From NCBI RefSeq assembly GCF_000428945.1, contig NZ_AUAX01000007.1:248001-312000 (forward strand): a DNA stretch of 64,000 bases, in the 5' to 3' direction. The stretch comes from Hamadaea tsunoensis DSM 44101. GTDB lineage: Bacteria; Actinomycetota; Actinomycetes; Mycobacteriales; Micromonosporaceae. Of the stretch, positions 33,861 to 42,015 are shown in pieces (within the stretch, counting starts at the first letter, position 1; every line of letters begins with the position of its first letter). The notes below the pieces were generated by a model, which worked only from the letters and a program-made list of their open reading frames with translations, had not been told where the DNA came from and made no database searches. Made by a program: the position numbers and the translations under genes.

Positions 33861-35054
33861 ATGCCCCACCTTCATCTCGCCGTAGCGCTCGACGGGGCCG
33901 GCTGGCACCCGGCGGCCTGGCGCGAACCGACCGCCGAACCGCACCACCTGCTCACGGCCGCGTACTGGGCCGGGCTCGTCCAGGAGGCCGAGGCCGGGCT
34001 GCTCGACTTCGTCACGATCGAGGACGCCGTGGCGTTGCAGTCCACGCTGTTCGGGGCGCCGGACGAGCGTACCGACCAGGTACGCGGGCGGCTCGACGCC
34101 GTCCTGGTCGCCGCGCGCGTCGCCCCGGTGACCCGCCACATCGGACTCGTCCCGACCGCCACGGTCACGCACACCGAGCCGTTCCACCTGTCCAAGGCGC
34201 TCGCCACGCTCGACCACGTCAGCCTCGGCCGCGCCGGCTGGCGGGTCCAGGTGTCCGGCAAGCCGGACGAGGCCGCGCACTTCGGCCGGCGTACGGTGCC
34301 GGCGATCGACCCGGCGCACCTCGACGCGCCGGCGACGCTGGACCTGTTCAACGAACTGTTCGACGAGGCCGCCGACGCGGTCGAGGTCGTGCGGCGGCTG
34401 TGGGACAGCTGGGAGGACGACGCCGAGATCCGCGACGTCGCCACCGGCCGCTTCATCGACCGCGACAAGCTGCACTACATCGACTTCGCCGGGCCCAAGT
34501 TCAGCGTCCGCGGGCCGTCGATCACGCCCCGCCCGCCGCAGGGCCAGCCGGTCGTCACCGCCCTGGCCCACTCCGCCGTCCCGTACCGGCTCGGCGCCCG
34601 CGCCGCCGACGTCGTCTACATCACGCCCGCCGACGCCGACCAGGCCCGCACGACCATCGCCGAGGTACGCGAACAGCAGGCGATCGCCGGCCGCGCGGCC
34701 GAAACGGTGCACGTCTTCGCCGACCTCGTCGTCCTGCTCGACGAGACCGAAGCCGCCGCCGCCGACCGGCACGCCCGCCTGGACGAGCTGGCCGGCTACT
34801 CCTTCACATCAGACGCGAAGATCTTCACCGGTACGCCGGAGCGGCTCGCGGACCTGCTCCAGGAGTGGCAGGCGGCCGGGATCTCGGGGTTCCGCCTGCG
34901 ACCGGCGAGCATCCCGCGCGACCTGACGGCGATCACCCGCGGCCTGGTCCCCGTCCTGCAGGGCCGGGACGCGTTCCGCCGCGCGTACGCGACGAACACG
35001 CTGCGCGAACACCTGGGCCTGACCCGCCCCGCCAACCGGTACGCGCCGGCCTGA
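33861..35054 (+). CDS. LLM-class flavin-dependent oxidoreductase
   Basis: 397 residues. N-terminal 'LHLAVALDGAGWHPAAWR' and 'WAGLVQEAEAGLLDFVTIEDA', 'RVAPVTRHIGLVPTATVTHTEPFHLSKALATLDHVSLGRAGW' identify a luciferase-like monooxygenase of the DszA/NtaA side branch. ATG five bases after the binding-protein stop, with no strong RBS; translation is probably coupled. Third monooxygenase of the set. Confidence 0.9.
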   Translation: MPHLHLAVALDGAGWHPAAWREPTAEPHHLLTAAYWAGLVQEAEAGLLDFVTIEDAVALQSTLFGAPDERTDQVRGRLDAVLVAARVAPVTRHIGLVPTATVTHTEPFHLSKALATLDHVSLGRAGWRVQVSGKPDEAAHFGRRTVPAIDPAHLDAPATLDLFNELFDEAADAVEVVRRLWDSWEDDAEIRDVATGRFIDRDKLHYIDFAGPKFSVRGPSITPRPPQGQPVVTALAHSAVPYRLGARAADVVYITPADADQARTTIAEVREQQAIAGRAAETVHVFADLVVLLDETEAAAADRHARLDELAGYSFTSDAKIFTGTPERLADLLQEWQAAGISGFRLRPASIPRDLTAITRGLVPVLQGRDAFRRAYATNTLREHLGLTRPANRYAPA

Positions 35055-35063
35055 GGAGGAGAC

Positions 35064-36392
35064 GTGAAGCAGATCCATCTCGCCGCCCACTTCCCGGGCG
35101 TGAACAACACGACGGTGTGGAGCGACCCGAAGGCGGGCAGCCACATCGACTTCGCCTCGTTCGCCCACCTGGCGCGGACCGCCGAGCGTGCCAAGTTCGA
35201 CTTCTTCTTCCTGGCCGAGGGGCTGCGCCTGCGTGAGCAGGGCGGGCAGATCTACGACCTGGACGTGGTCGGGCGGCCCGACACCTTCACGGTGCTGGCC
35301 GCGCTCGCGGCGGTGACCGAGCGGATCGGCCTGACCGGGACGATCAACTCGACCTTCAACGAGCCCTACGAGGTGGCCCGGCAGTTCGCCAGCCTGGACC
35401 ACCTGTCGGCCGGCCGGGCCGGATGGAACGTCGTCACGTCGTGGGACGCGTTCACCGGCGAGAACTTCCGCCGCGGCGGCTACCTTGCGGCCGAGGACCG
35501 GTACGCGCGCGCCGAGAGCTTCCTGCGCACGGCGTGGGAGCTGTTCGACACGTGGCACGGCGACGAGATCGTGGCCGACGCGCAGAGCGGCCGGTTCCTG
35601 CGGGAGCCGGGGCCGGGAAAGTTCCGCCGGCAGGACGCGTTCTTCGACATCGCCGGGCAGTTCAACGTGCCGCGCAGCCCGCAGGGCCGCCCGGTGATCC
35701 TGCAGGCCGGCGACTCCAACGAGGGTAGGGAGTTCGCGGCGGCCACCGCCGACGCCATCTTCGGCCGGCACGCCACCCGCGACGAGGGCCGGGCGTTCTA
35801 CCGCGACGTCAAGGACCGGCTGGCCAAGTACGGCCGGACCGAGAACCAGCTGCTGATCCTGCCCGCGGCGACGTTCATCCTGGCCGACACCGACGCCGAG
35901 GCGAACGAGCTGGCCCACGAGGTACGCCGGGCCCAGATCAGCGGACCGACCGCGCTGCGCTTCCTGGAGCAGGTGTGGAACCGCGACCTGTCCGGATACG
36001 ACCCGGACGGCCCGCTGCCCGACGTCGACCCGGTCCTCGGCGAGCACACCGTCGCCCGCGGCCGGGCCAGCGTACGCATGTTCCGCGATCCACAGGCGAC
36101 GGTCGCCGAGTGGCGGGCGCTGGCCGACGAGAAGAAGCTGTCCGTCCGGGAACTGGTCATCGCCGTCGGCGGCCGGCAGGACCTCATCGGCTCGCCGGCC
36201 ACCATCGCCGACACGATCAACGACCTCGTGCAGAACGACGCCGCCGACGGATTCATCCTCGTGCCCCACGTGACCCCGGGCGGCCTCGACGACTTCGCCG
36301 ACCGGGTGGTCCCGCTGCTGCAGGAACGCGGCGTGTTCCGGTCGGAGTACACGGGCACGACACTGCGCGAGCATCTCGGGCTGGACGCATGA
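35064..36392 (+). CDS. NtaA/DmoA/SnaA-family FMN-dependent monooxygenase
   Basis: 442 residues, normal for this group (dimethylsulfide monooxygenase DmoA, nitrilotriacetate monooxygenase NtaA, DszA). Signature stretches 'RTAERAKFDFFFLAEGL', 'PYEVARQFASLDHLSAGRAGWNVVTSW' and 'PVILQAGDSNEGREFAAATADAIF' are clear. GTG start with GAGGAGGAG ten bases upstream. Substrate likely an organosulfur compound given the operon; not provable from sequence. Confidence 0.93.
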   Translation: MKQIHLAAHFPGVNNTTVWSDPKAGSHIDFASFAHLARTAERAKFDFFFLAEGLRLREQGGQIYDLDVVGRPDTFTVLAALAAVTERIGLTGTINSTFNEPYEVARQFASLDHLSAGRAGWNVVTSWDAFTGENFRRGGYLAAEDRYARAESFLRTAWELFDTWHGDEIVADAQSGRFLREPGPGKFRRQDAFFDIAGQFNVPRSPQGRPVILQAGDSNEGREFAAATADAIFGRHATRDEGRAFYRDVKDRLAKYGRTENQLLILPAATFILADTDAEANELAHEVRRAQISGPTALRFLEQVWNRDLSGYDPDGPLPDVDPVLGEHTVARGRASVRMFRDPQATVAEWRALADEKKLSVRELVIAVGGRQDLIGSPATIADTINDLVQNDAADGFILVPHVTPGGLDDFADRVVPLLQERGVFRSEYTGTTLREHLGLDA

Positions 36393-37141
36393 CGGCCGAG
36401 CCGCTCACCTCCGACCGGGCCCAGAGCCGGTCGGCGGTGGGCGCTCCCGACACCCCGGCCACCGTCGAGGTCCTGGACAATCCCGCGTGGAATGCGCTGC
36501 TGGGGGAGCACGCGCGGTTCGCGCACCGGCACGGCGGTGCCGCCCGCTACCCCGACGACGTCGCCCCCTTCGCCGCGCTGCGCGACGGCGCCGACCCGGC
36601 CGCGTGGGCGGACCTCGGCGTCCTCGTCGGCCCCGGCGTCGACGTGGCGGTCACCAGCCCGACCCTCACCCCGCCGTCCACCTGGGAGGTCCTCGACATC
36701 GGCCAGGGCGTGCAGCTCACCGGCGAACTCCTCGACGTCGCCGACGACCCCGAGGCCGTCCGGCTGTCCGCCGGCGACGTCCCCGAGATCCTCGACCTGG
36801 TCGCGCGTACGCAGCCCGGGCCGTTCCGGCCCCGCACGATCGAACTGGGCACCTACCTCGGGATCCGGCGCGGCGGCGCCCTGATCGCCGTCGCGGGCGA
36901 ACGCCTGCACCCGCCCGGCTGGACCGAGATCAGCGCCGTCTGCACCGATCCCGCGTACCGCGGGCAGGGGCTCGCCACCCGGCTCGTGCGCGCCGTCGCC
37001 GCCGGCATCCGCCGCCGCGGCGAACTGCCCTTCCTGCACGCCGCGGCCACCAACACGACCGCCGTGCGCCTCTACGAACACCTCGGCTTCCGGCTGCGCC
37101 GCCGGACGACCTTCGCCCTCACCCGCCTGCGGAAGGACTGA
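36389..37141 (+). CDS. GNAT-family N-acetyltransferase
   Basis: 250 residues. Acetyl-CoA loop 'DPAYRGQGLATRLVRAV' (about 190-206), then 'TTAVRLYEHLGFRLRRR'. Close paralogue of the GNAT at 10594. In sulfur operons such acetyltransferases may acetylate the amino group of S-containing amino acids before C-S cleavage, as in the cysteine-conjugate pathway; that role is inference. ATGA overlap with the monooxygenase. Confidence 0.9.
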   Translation: MTAEPLTSDRAQSRSAVGAPDTPATVEVLDNPAWNALLGEHARFAHRHGGAARYPDDVAPFAALRDGADPAAWADLGVLVGPGVDVAVTSPTLTPPSTWEVLDIGQGVQLTGELLDVADDPEAVRLSAGDVPEILDLVARTQPGPFRPRTIELGTYLGIRRGGALIAVAGERLHPPGWTEISAVCTDPAYRGQGLATRLVRAVAAGIRRRGELPFLHAAATNTTAVRLYEHLGFRLRRRTTFALTRLRKD

Positions 37142-37142
37142 C

Positions 37143-37913
37143 ATGACCAACGAGTACGCGGACTGGGAGCGCTGGCGGTCCGCCCGCGCCGACCTGCTCC
37201 GCGACCCCCACGGCCCGCTGAGCTTCCGGTCGCTGCACTGGCTCGGGGAACAGGCCGAGGCGTACCCGCCGATCCCCGGCAAATGGAGCGCGGGCCCCGC
37301 CGGCGTCACCGTCGACAGCGCGGACGGCCTGCTCGCCGACGGCCTGCCCCTGGTCGGCTCGGTGACGCTGACCCCCGACGAGAACGGCGCGACCGTGCTC
37401 GGCTTCGAGGACAAGCTCGTCGACGTCCTGCGCCGCACCGGCCGGTACGCCCTGCGCCTGCGCGATCCGGGCGCCCCGGCCCTGAAGGCGTTCACCGGCG
37501 TACCGTCGTATCCGTTCGATCCCCGCTGGGTCCTGGACGCGACCTTCGTCCCGTCGGCATCCTCGTACGTGGGCGCCTCGATCGTCGACGGGCACACGCC
37601 GACCCATCGCGTACGCGGCCGGATCCAGTTCACCGTGGACTGCGCCGAACGCTCGGTCCTGGCCTTCGACGCGGGCCCGTCGGCCGTCCAGGTGCTGCTG
37701 CGGGACGCGACCAGCGGAGTGACCACCTACGGCGGCGTACGCTCGCTGATCGCCGAGGTGCCGCCGGACGGGGGAGCGCTGCGGCTGGACTTCAACCGGG
37801 CGGCCAACCTGCCGTGCGCGTTCACGGAGTTCAGCACCTGCCCGCTGCCGCCCCCGGAGAACATCCTGCCCTTCGCCGTCGAAGCCGGCGAGCAACTGCC
37901 CTCAGCGGCGTAG
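37143..37913 (+). CDS. DUF1684 protein
   Basis: 256 residues. 'WRSARADLLRDPHGPLSFRSLHWLGE' at the N-terminus and 'LRLDFNRAANLPCAFTEFSTCPLPPPENILPFAVEAGE' at the C-terminus are the hallmark blocks of DUF1684, a family of unknown function with conserved Cys and Asn-Pro residues. Here 'NPPCAF' reads 'NLPCAF'. It starts two bases after the GNAT stop and ends the operon, four bases short of a convergent gene. Confidence 0.9.
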   Translation: MTNEYADWERWRSARADLLRDPHGPLSFRSLHWLGEQAEAYPPIPGKWSAGPAGVTVDSADGLLADGLPLVGSVTLTPDENGATVLGFEDKLVDVLRRTGRYALRLRDPGAPALKAFTGVPSYPFDPRWVLDATFVPSASSYVGASIVDGHTPTHRVRGRIQFTVDCAERSVLAFDAGPSAVQVLLRDATSGVTTYGGVRSLIAEVPPDGGALRLDFNRAANLPCAFTEFSTCPLPPPENILPFAVEAGEQLPSAA

Positions 37914-37917
37914 TTCG

Positions 37918-38676
37918 CTATTTCGTGACGAGGCCGCGGAGGGCGGCGACGATCGCCTTGTCGGTGGGCTTCGCATGGGTCAGGTTCTGCGACCCGACCA
38001 GCACCACCTCCGGGCACTTCGGGTCGTCGCCGGCCATCTGCTTGCGCAGGACCTGGCGGCCCGTCGCGACCTCGTAGACCCGGAGGGTGTAGGTGGCCCG
38101 CATCAGCGCGACGGTGAGGTCGGCCGGCCGGGTGTAGGTACAGCTGCGGATCTGGGAGCCGGGGCTCTCATAGTCCAGGCACGCGATCAGCTGCACCTTG
38201 CCGGCGTCGGTCGGCCCCCACGTCCGGTCGAGCGTCTTCGAGCCGCCCAGGACGTCATAGTAGGTACGGTTCTGGTAGCGGTTGCCGGGGACGCCTTCGA
38301 GCAGCACCACCGGATGCGGAGCACCCCCGGTACGCTTCGGCGACTGCGGATAGTAGACGTCGACGTCGCACACCCGGGCCAGATCGGTGACGTCTCCCGC
38401 GGGGTACTCGCTGGCCTGGGGTCCCTGCTGGGCGGGCGTCGCGCTGGGCGCGGCCGACGGGCTCGCGCTGGGAGTGCTGCGTGCTGTCGTCGACGAGGCG
38501 GCCGCCTCGCGGGGAGTGGTCGGCGGCGACGAATTCATCAGATTCCGGCCGACCACGCAGCCGAGGAGCAGCAGCACGACCGTCACGGCGACGATGACGC
38601 CACGACTGCGCCCCGGGCGCGGTGATGACGGCGGTGCCGCCGGGCCGGCGCTGTTCTCGTCCCCCGTGCCCGCCAT
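37918..38676 (-). CDS. hypothetical membrane-anchored protein with Ser/Thr/Pro linker
   Basis: 252 residues from the ATG at 38676 ('MAGTGDENSAGP'). A Pro/Ser-rich cytoplasmic tail (1-24), a transmembrane helix (about 26-44, ending 'LLLLGCVVG'), a Ser/Thr/Ala/Pro linker to about 88, then an extracytoplasmic domain with four Cys (about 103, 170, 184, 224) suited to two disulfides. No family recognised. Organisation resembles serine/threonine-kinase-associated or DUF4352-like surface proteins, but I cannot assign it. Confidence 0.72.
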   Translation of the reverse strand: MAGTGDENSAGPAAPPSSPRPGRSRGVIVAVTVVLLLLGCVVGRNLMNSSPPTTPREAAASSTTARSTPSASPSAAPSATPAQQGPQASEYPAGDVTDLARVCDVDVYYPQSPKRTGGAPHPVVLLEGVPGNRYQNRTYYDVLGGSKTLDRTWGPTDAGKVQLIACLDYESPGSQIRSCTYTRPADLTVALMRATYTLRVYEVATGRQVLRKQMAGDDPKCPEVVLVGSQNLTHAKPTDKAIVAALRGLVTK

Positions 38677-38825
38677 GCTGCGGCACCCCCGTTCCCCAGA
38701 GTCACACCGTCGTCCACCGTGATCGGTCCACAGTGTTGCATCCGCGCGGGGATTCCGGGTTCCCGTGCCGCCGAACGTGGGACGCGGATCGCTCCGCGAT
38801 CGTTCTAACGAACGGCGGCGCGGGA

Positions 38826-38852
38826 GTGGGCGGGGCATACAGCCCCGCCCAC
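38826..38852 (-). terminator. strong terminator after the cysteine-rich peptide gene
   Basis: GTGGGCGGGGC (38826-38836) and GCCCCGCCCAC (38842-38852) form a perfect 11-bp stem with loop ATACA. On the minus strand it starts four bases after the peptide stop codon. In that direction the following bases are CTCCCGCGCCG, without a U run. It closes the redoxin-ABC-peptidase-peptide operon. Confidence 0.8.
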
Positions 38853-38856
38853 CCTC

Positions 38857-39045
38857 TCAGCAGGCGTCGCAGACCGAGTAGGTGGAGCAGTCGAACATGA
38901 TGTAGGTGCGGTAGCGGCGTCCGCTCGTCGAGTCGCACCGGACGCTCGTGCAGTAGTTCTGCACGAAGCAGGAGGCCGCCGCTGTGCCGCGCGGGACGAG
39001 CCTGGACAGGGCGCGGTCCGCCGCGCGCTCAAGGAGCTTGCGCAT
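38857..39045 (-). CDS. 62-residue cysteine-rich precursor peptide
   Basis: Begins 'MRKLLERAADRALSRLVPRG', a positively charged amphipathic helix without a hydrophobic signal core, then TAAA and a 38-residue region with Cys at 26, 32, 37, 53, 59 and 62. An A-x-A type site (A22-A24, before S25) precedes the first Cys. RBS AAAGGAG sits seven bases before the ATG, one of the best in the window, and lies within the end of the S26 peptidase gene (17-base overlap). The gene is last in an operon with a thioredoxin-like protein, ABC exporter and peptidase, and is followed at once by a terminator. I infer an exported disulfide-stabilised peptide. No family recognised. Confidence 0.8.
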   Translation of the reverse strand: MRKLLERAADRALSRLVPRGTAAASCFVQNYCTSVRCDSTSGRRYRTYIMFDCSTYSVCDAC

Positions 39046-39523
39046 CTCTGTTCTCCTTTGTCGTGTGTGGACGGTGTGTCCACGGACCGGCCGCTCGGCC
39101 GGGGTCTTGGGTGCTCAGGCGGCGGATGACCACGCCGAGCAGCAGTCGGGTGTCGAGCAGGCCGAGCTGGCGCGAGTCGTGGCTCAGCGCGGTGTTGTCG
39201 CCCAGCACCGCCAGGCGGCCTTCCGGCACGTGCCGGAGTCCGTCCGCGACGGGCCGTACGGGGTCGGGCAGCGGATCGCCCGCGACGGCCGCGATGCGCT
39301 TGACCATCCAGCCCGGCCCGGGCGCCGGGGACTCGCCGGGCCAGCGCAGGACGGCGACCTGTCCTGTTCGGACGGAGGACGCGGGGACCCGCCGGATCAG
39401 GACGCGGTCGCCGGCCCGCAGCGACGGCTCCATGCTGCGCCCGGTCACCGTGATGACCATGAGCGAGCGCCGCATCCAGAGCAGGACCGCTCCGATCGTC
39501 AGGAGCGCCGCGGCCGCGATCAT
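39029..39523 (-). CDS. S26-family signal peptidase-like protein
   Basis: 164 residues: N-terminal membrane helix (about 3-17), catalytic Ser30 in 'VTGRSMEPSLRAGDRVL', Lys75 in 'WMVKRIAAVAGD' and the C-terminal box 'VLGDNTALSHDSRQLGLL'. All parts of type I signal peptidase are present in short form. ATG overlaps the ABC gene stop (ATGA). Position next to the peptide gene suggests it removes the peptide leader; a housekeeping role is less likely. Confidence 0.9.
   Translation of the reverse strand: MIAAAALLTIGAVLLWMRRSLMVITVTGRSMEPSLRAGDRVLIRRVPASSVRTGQVAVLRWPGESPAPGPGWMVKRIAAVAGDPLPDPVRPVADGLRHVPEGRLAVLGDNTALSHDSRQLGLLDTRLLLGVVIRRLSTQDPGRAAGPWTHRPHTTKENRDAQAP
39059..39061. other. boundary note: peptide RBS inside peptidase gene
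   Basis: The AAAGGAG serving the peptide (about 39052-39058 on the minus strand) and the ATG at 39045 both lie within the last codons of the S26 gene. This arrangement ties peptide translation to that of the peptidase but gives it a stronger independent ribosome site. Confidence 0.5.
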
Positions 39524-41346
39524 CCCGGCACCCCCGCATAACCATCCGCCTGTACGCGGAACAGCCGCGCGTAGATGCCGTCCAGCCGTACCAGTTCGTC
39601 GTGGCCGCCGTGCTCGGCCACCCGGCCGTCGTCGAGGACCACGATCTGGTCGGCGTCGCGCAGGGTGTTCAGGCGGTGGGAGATGAGCAGGCTGGTACGC
39701 CCCCGCCGGTGTACGCGCAGCGTGGCCTGCAGCTCGGCCTCGGCCTCGACGTCCAGCCCTGAGCTCGGCTCGTCGAGGATCAGCAGGTCGGCTTCGGAGC
39801 GCAGCAGGGCGCGGGCGAGCGCGACCCGTTGCCATTGGCCGCCGGACAGCAGCACCCCCTGCCGGGGATCGTCGGATCCCTGCCCCGTCGCGAAGATCCG
39901 GGTCAGCTGGGTCTCGTACGCGTACGGCAGGCGGGCCAGGGTGGCGTGGATGCCGGCGAGTTCCGCGGCCTGCTGTATCCGCCCGATGTCGGGCAGCGCG
40001 TCGAGGTCGCCGAGCCCGACGTTCTCCCGCGCCGACAGGTCGTAGTCCTGGAAGTCCTGGAACACCGTGCTGATCCGGTGGCGGAGCCCGGCGGGGTCGG
40101 CGTCGCGGAGGTCGACCCCGTCCCAGGTGATGCTGCCGCGTACCGGGTCGTAGAACCGGCACAGCAGCTTCACGACCGTGCTCTTGCCGGCGCCGTTGAG
40201 CCCGACGAGGGCCGTCGACCGCCCGGCGGGGATGCTGAGGTCGAGCCCGCGCAGGATCCACGGCTGGTCCTCGCCGTAGCGGAACCACACGTCACGCAGG
40301 CGGATCCCGTGCTGGAGGACCGCAACGGGTCGGCCGTCCGCCCGTGGCAGGTCGGGCTCGGCGCCGGTGACCGCCGCGTAGTGGTCGAACAGCAGCAGCG
40401 CCTGGTGCGTCGAGGCGAGGCTGTGGACCCCGGTGGCGATGGCGCTCTGCAGGCCGGCGACCGACAGCAGGTACAGCGAGACCCGGCCGACGCCGTGGGC
40501 GCCCGACCCCGCCGCGAGCCAGACGAGACCGGCCCCCGCGAGCCCTGCGCTCAACCCGCCGAGCAGCACCTGCATCCGGAATTTGCGCAGGTCGAGCGTA
40601 CGCTCCGCCGCGTTGACCGCGGTCAGTTCGCCGAGCATGCGGCGGCGCAGGAAGTCGCCGAGGCCGAAGAGGCGTACCTCCTTGGCCGCCTGCGGGCTGG
40701 TCAGCAGGCGGGCGAAGAAGATCTGGCGGCGATGGGCCTGGCTGGTGCCGAGGAGCATCCGCGCGCCGCTGCGGCTCAGCGAGAAGTTGAGCCACAGCGC
40801 CGGGGCGATGGCCGCGGTCACGAGGAGGGCGACCGCGGGGTGCAGGCTGAGCAGGGTCGCCAGGAAGCCCGCCGAGAGCGCGAGCGACGATGCCAGGCCG
40901 AGCGTTCCGGCGATGATCTGCGACGCGGCGGCCCGTCCGGTGTTCCCGGCCAGCTGCAGCCGGTCCTGGAACGACGGGCTCTCCAGCCGTCCCAGGCCGA
41001 CGTGCCGGCCGAGGGCGGCGAAGAGATTGTCCTGTGTGGACAGGTGCAGTCGCCGGTCGAGTTCGGCGGCGCAGAACTGCAGGGCGTGCGGCGTCGCCGC
41101 CGTGGCGAGGCTCGTCAGGGCGAGCAGGCCCGCCACGGTGAGGGGCGGACGTCCGGTGCTGAGCGCGTCGAGCAGGGCGCGGGTCAGCCAGGCGAGGGCG
41201 ATCGGCCCGGCGCTCGCGGCCGCCGTCAGCAGCAGCGACCCGAGGAGCAGGCCCGGAGCGACCCGCCACGCGAGGACCGCGGCGGCCCGACCGTGCCGCA
41301 GGACGTCGCGCAGCCGCAGCTCCTCGCCCAGCCGCGGCTCAGTCAT
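39520..41346 (-). CDS. ABC transporter, fused membrane and ATPase domains (peptide exporter type)
   Basis: 608 residues. Six membrane helices (about 30-330) precede an ATPase domain with Walker A 'GLNGAGKSTVVKLL' (about 390), Q-loop 'VFQDFQDYDLSARENVGLG', signature 'LSGGQWQRVALARALL' and Walker B 'LLILDEPSSGLD'. There is no N-terminal C39 peptidase domain, which fits with a separate S26 peptidase encoded next to it. ATG 41346 overlaps the redoxin gene by 8 bases. Confidence 0.92.
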   Translation of the reverse strand: MTEPRLGEELRLRDVLRHGRAAAVLAWRVAPGLLLGSLLLTAAASAGPIALAWLTRALLDALSTGRPPLTVAGLLALTSLATAATPHALQFCAAELDRRLHLSTQDNLFAALGRHVGLGRLESPSFQDRLQLAGNTGRAAASQIIAGTLGLASSLALSAGFLATLLSLHPAVALLVTAAIAPALWLNFSLSRSGARMLLGTSQAHRRQIFFARLLTSPQAAKEVRLFGLGDFLRRRMLGELTAVNAAERTLDLRKFRMQVLLGGLSAGLAGAGLVWLAAGSGAHGVGRVSLYLLSVAGLQSAIATGVHSLASTHQALLLFDHYAAVTGAEPDLPRADGRPVAVLQHGIRLRDVWFRYGEDQPWILRGLDLSIPAGRSTALVGLNGAGKSTVVKLLCRFYDPVRGSITWDGVDLRDADPAGLRHRISTVFQDFQDYDLSARENVGLGDLDALPDIGRIQQAAELAGIHATLARLPYAYETQLTRIFATGQGSDDPRQGVLLSGGQWQRVALARALLRSEADLLILDEPSSGLDVEAEAELQATLRVHRRGRTSLLISHRLNTLRDADQIVVLDDGRVAEHGGHDELVRLDGIYARLFRVQADGYAGVPG

Positions 41347-41893
41347 GAGCACCCACTGGGACGGGGTGGTGCGGGGCGGCGGCCTCGGCGGGAAAGCCGC
41401 GGAAGTCGGTGCTCGAGAAGGCGACCGTGCCGGCCGCGTCGAGCAGGGCCACGGCCGGGAATCCCTGGACCTCGAACGCCTCGGCCACCGGCCCCTGCGG
41501 CGGTTCGACGACCACCTGGGCGATCCCGCGCAGCCGGCCGACCATGTCCGTGAGCTCCTCAGGCTCACCGACCAGCACGGCGACAACCTGGTCGGGGCTC
41601 CGTCGACGGGCCCGGGCGAGGAACTCCGGCAACCGCTCCACGCAGGCGGGGCAGCCCGGCGTGAAGAAGCCGAGAAGCTTCCCGGCGAGATCATCGTGGG
41701 ACACGACCGTGCCGTCCACCGCGTACGCCGTGACGGTTGCGGGCCGGGAGCCGGCGCGGGCCATCACGAGCGCTCCGCTGACCGGGCCGGCCGCGGACGG
41801 CTCACGCAGTCGCCTGATCACGCCCAGCAGGAGCAGCAGGTTGACGAGGGTCAGCGCGACGGTGAAGACGGTCGCGGCGGTCAGGACGGCCAT
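41339..41893 (-). CDS. membrane-anchored thioredoxin-like protein (TlpA/MauD type)
   Basis: 184 residues: membrane helix about 7-26, then a redoxin domain with 'LLGFFTPGCPACVERLPEFL' (C81, C84) and the cis-Pro region 'VQGFPAVALLD'. Topology puts the domain outside. With a six-cysteine peptide in the same operon it may make or correct disulfides. First gene of the operon; a GGTAA direct repeat lies upstream at 41918-41933. Confidence 0.88.
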   Translation of the reverse strand: MAVLTAATVFTVALTLVNLLLLLGVIRRLREPSAAGPVSGALVMARAGSRPATVTAYAVDGTVVSHDDLAGKLLGFFTPGCPACVERLPEFLARARRRSPDQVVAVLVGEPEELTDMVGRLRGIAQVVVEPPQGPVAEAFEVQGFPAVALLDAAGTVAFSSTDFRGFPAEAAAPHHPVPVGAHD

Positions 41894-41917
41894 GGGACGA
41901 AGGATTAGTGAAGAGTG

Positions 41918-41933
41918 TTACCAGATTCTTACC
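41918..41933 (-). promoter_or_regulatory. GGTAA direct repeat upstream of the peptide-export operon
   Basis: On the minus strand GGTAAGAATCTGGTAA: two GGTAA copies 11 bp apart, one helical turn, 25 bases before the redoxin ATG. This is the spacing used by OmpR/PhoB-type dimers. No confident -10/-35 pair is seen, so the promoter may need an activator. Confidence 0.45.
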
Positions 41934-42015
41934 ATGCCCGGATCATCTGTTATTTGAGGCCCGGAGTCGCCTCGATCTTGGGTCACCGCGCCGCGGTCGT
42001 ACCCACGCGGATCGG

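Noticed and set aside
38857-39045. Lanthipeptide or thiopeptide precursor
   Set aside because: No lanthionine synthetase, cyclodehydratase or radical SAM gene is in the operon, and a thioredoxin-like protein suggests disulfides.
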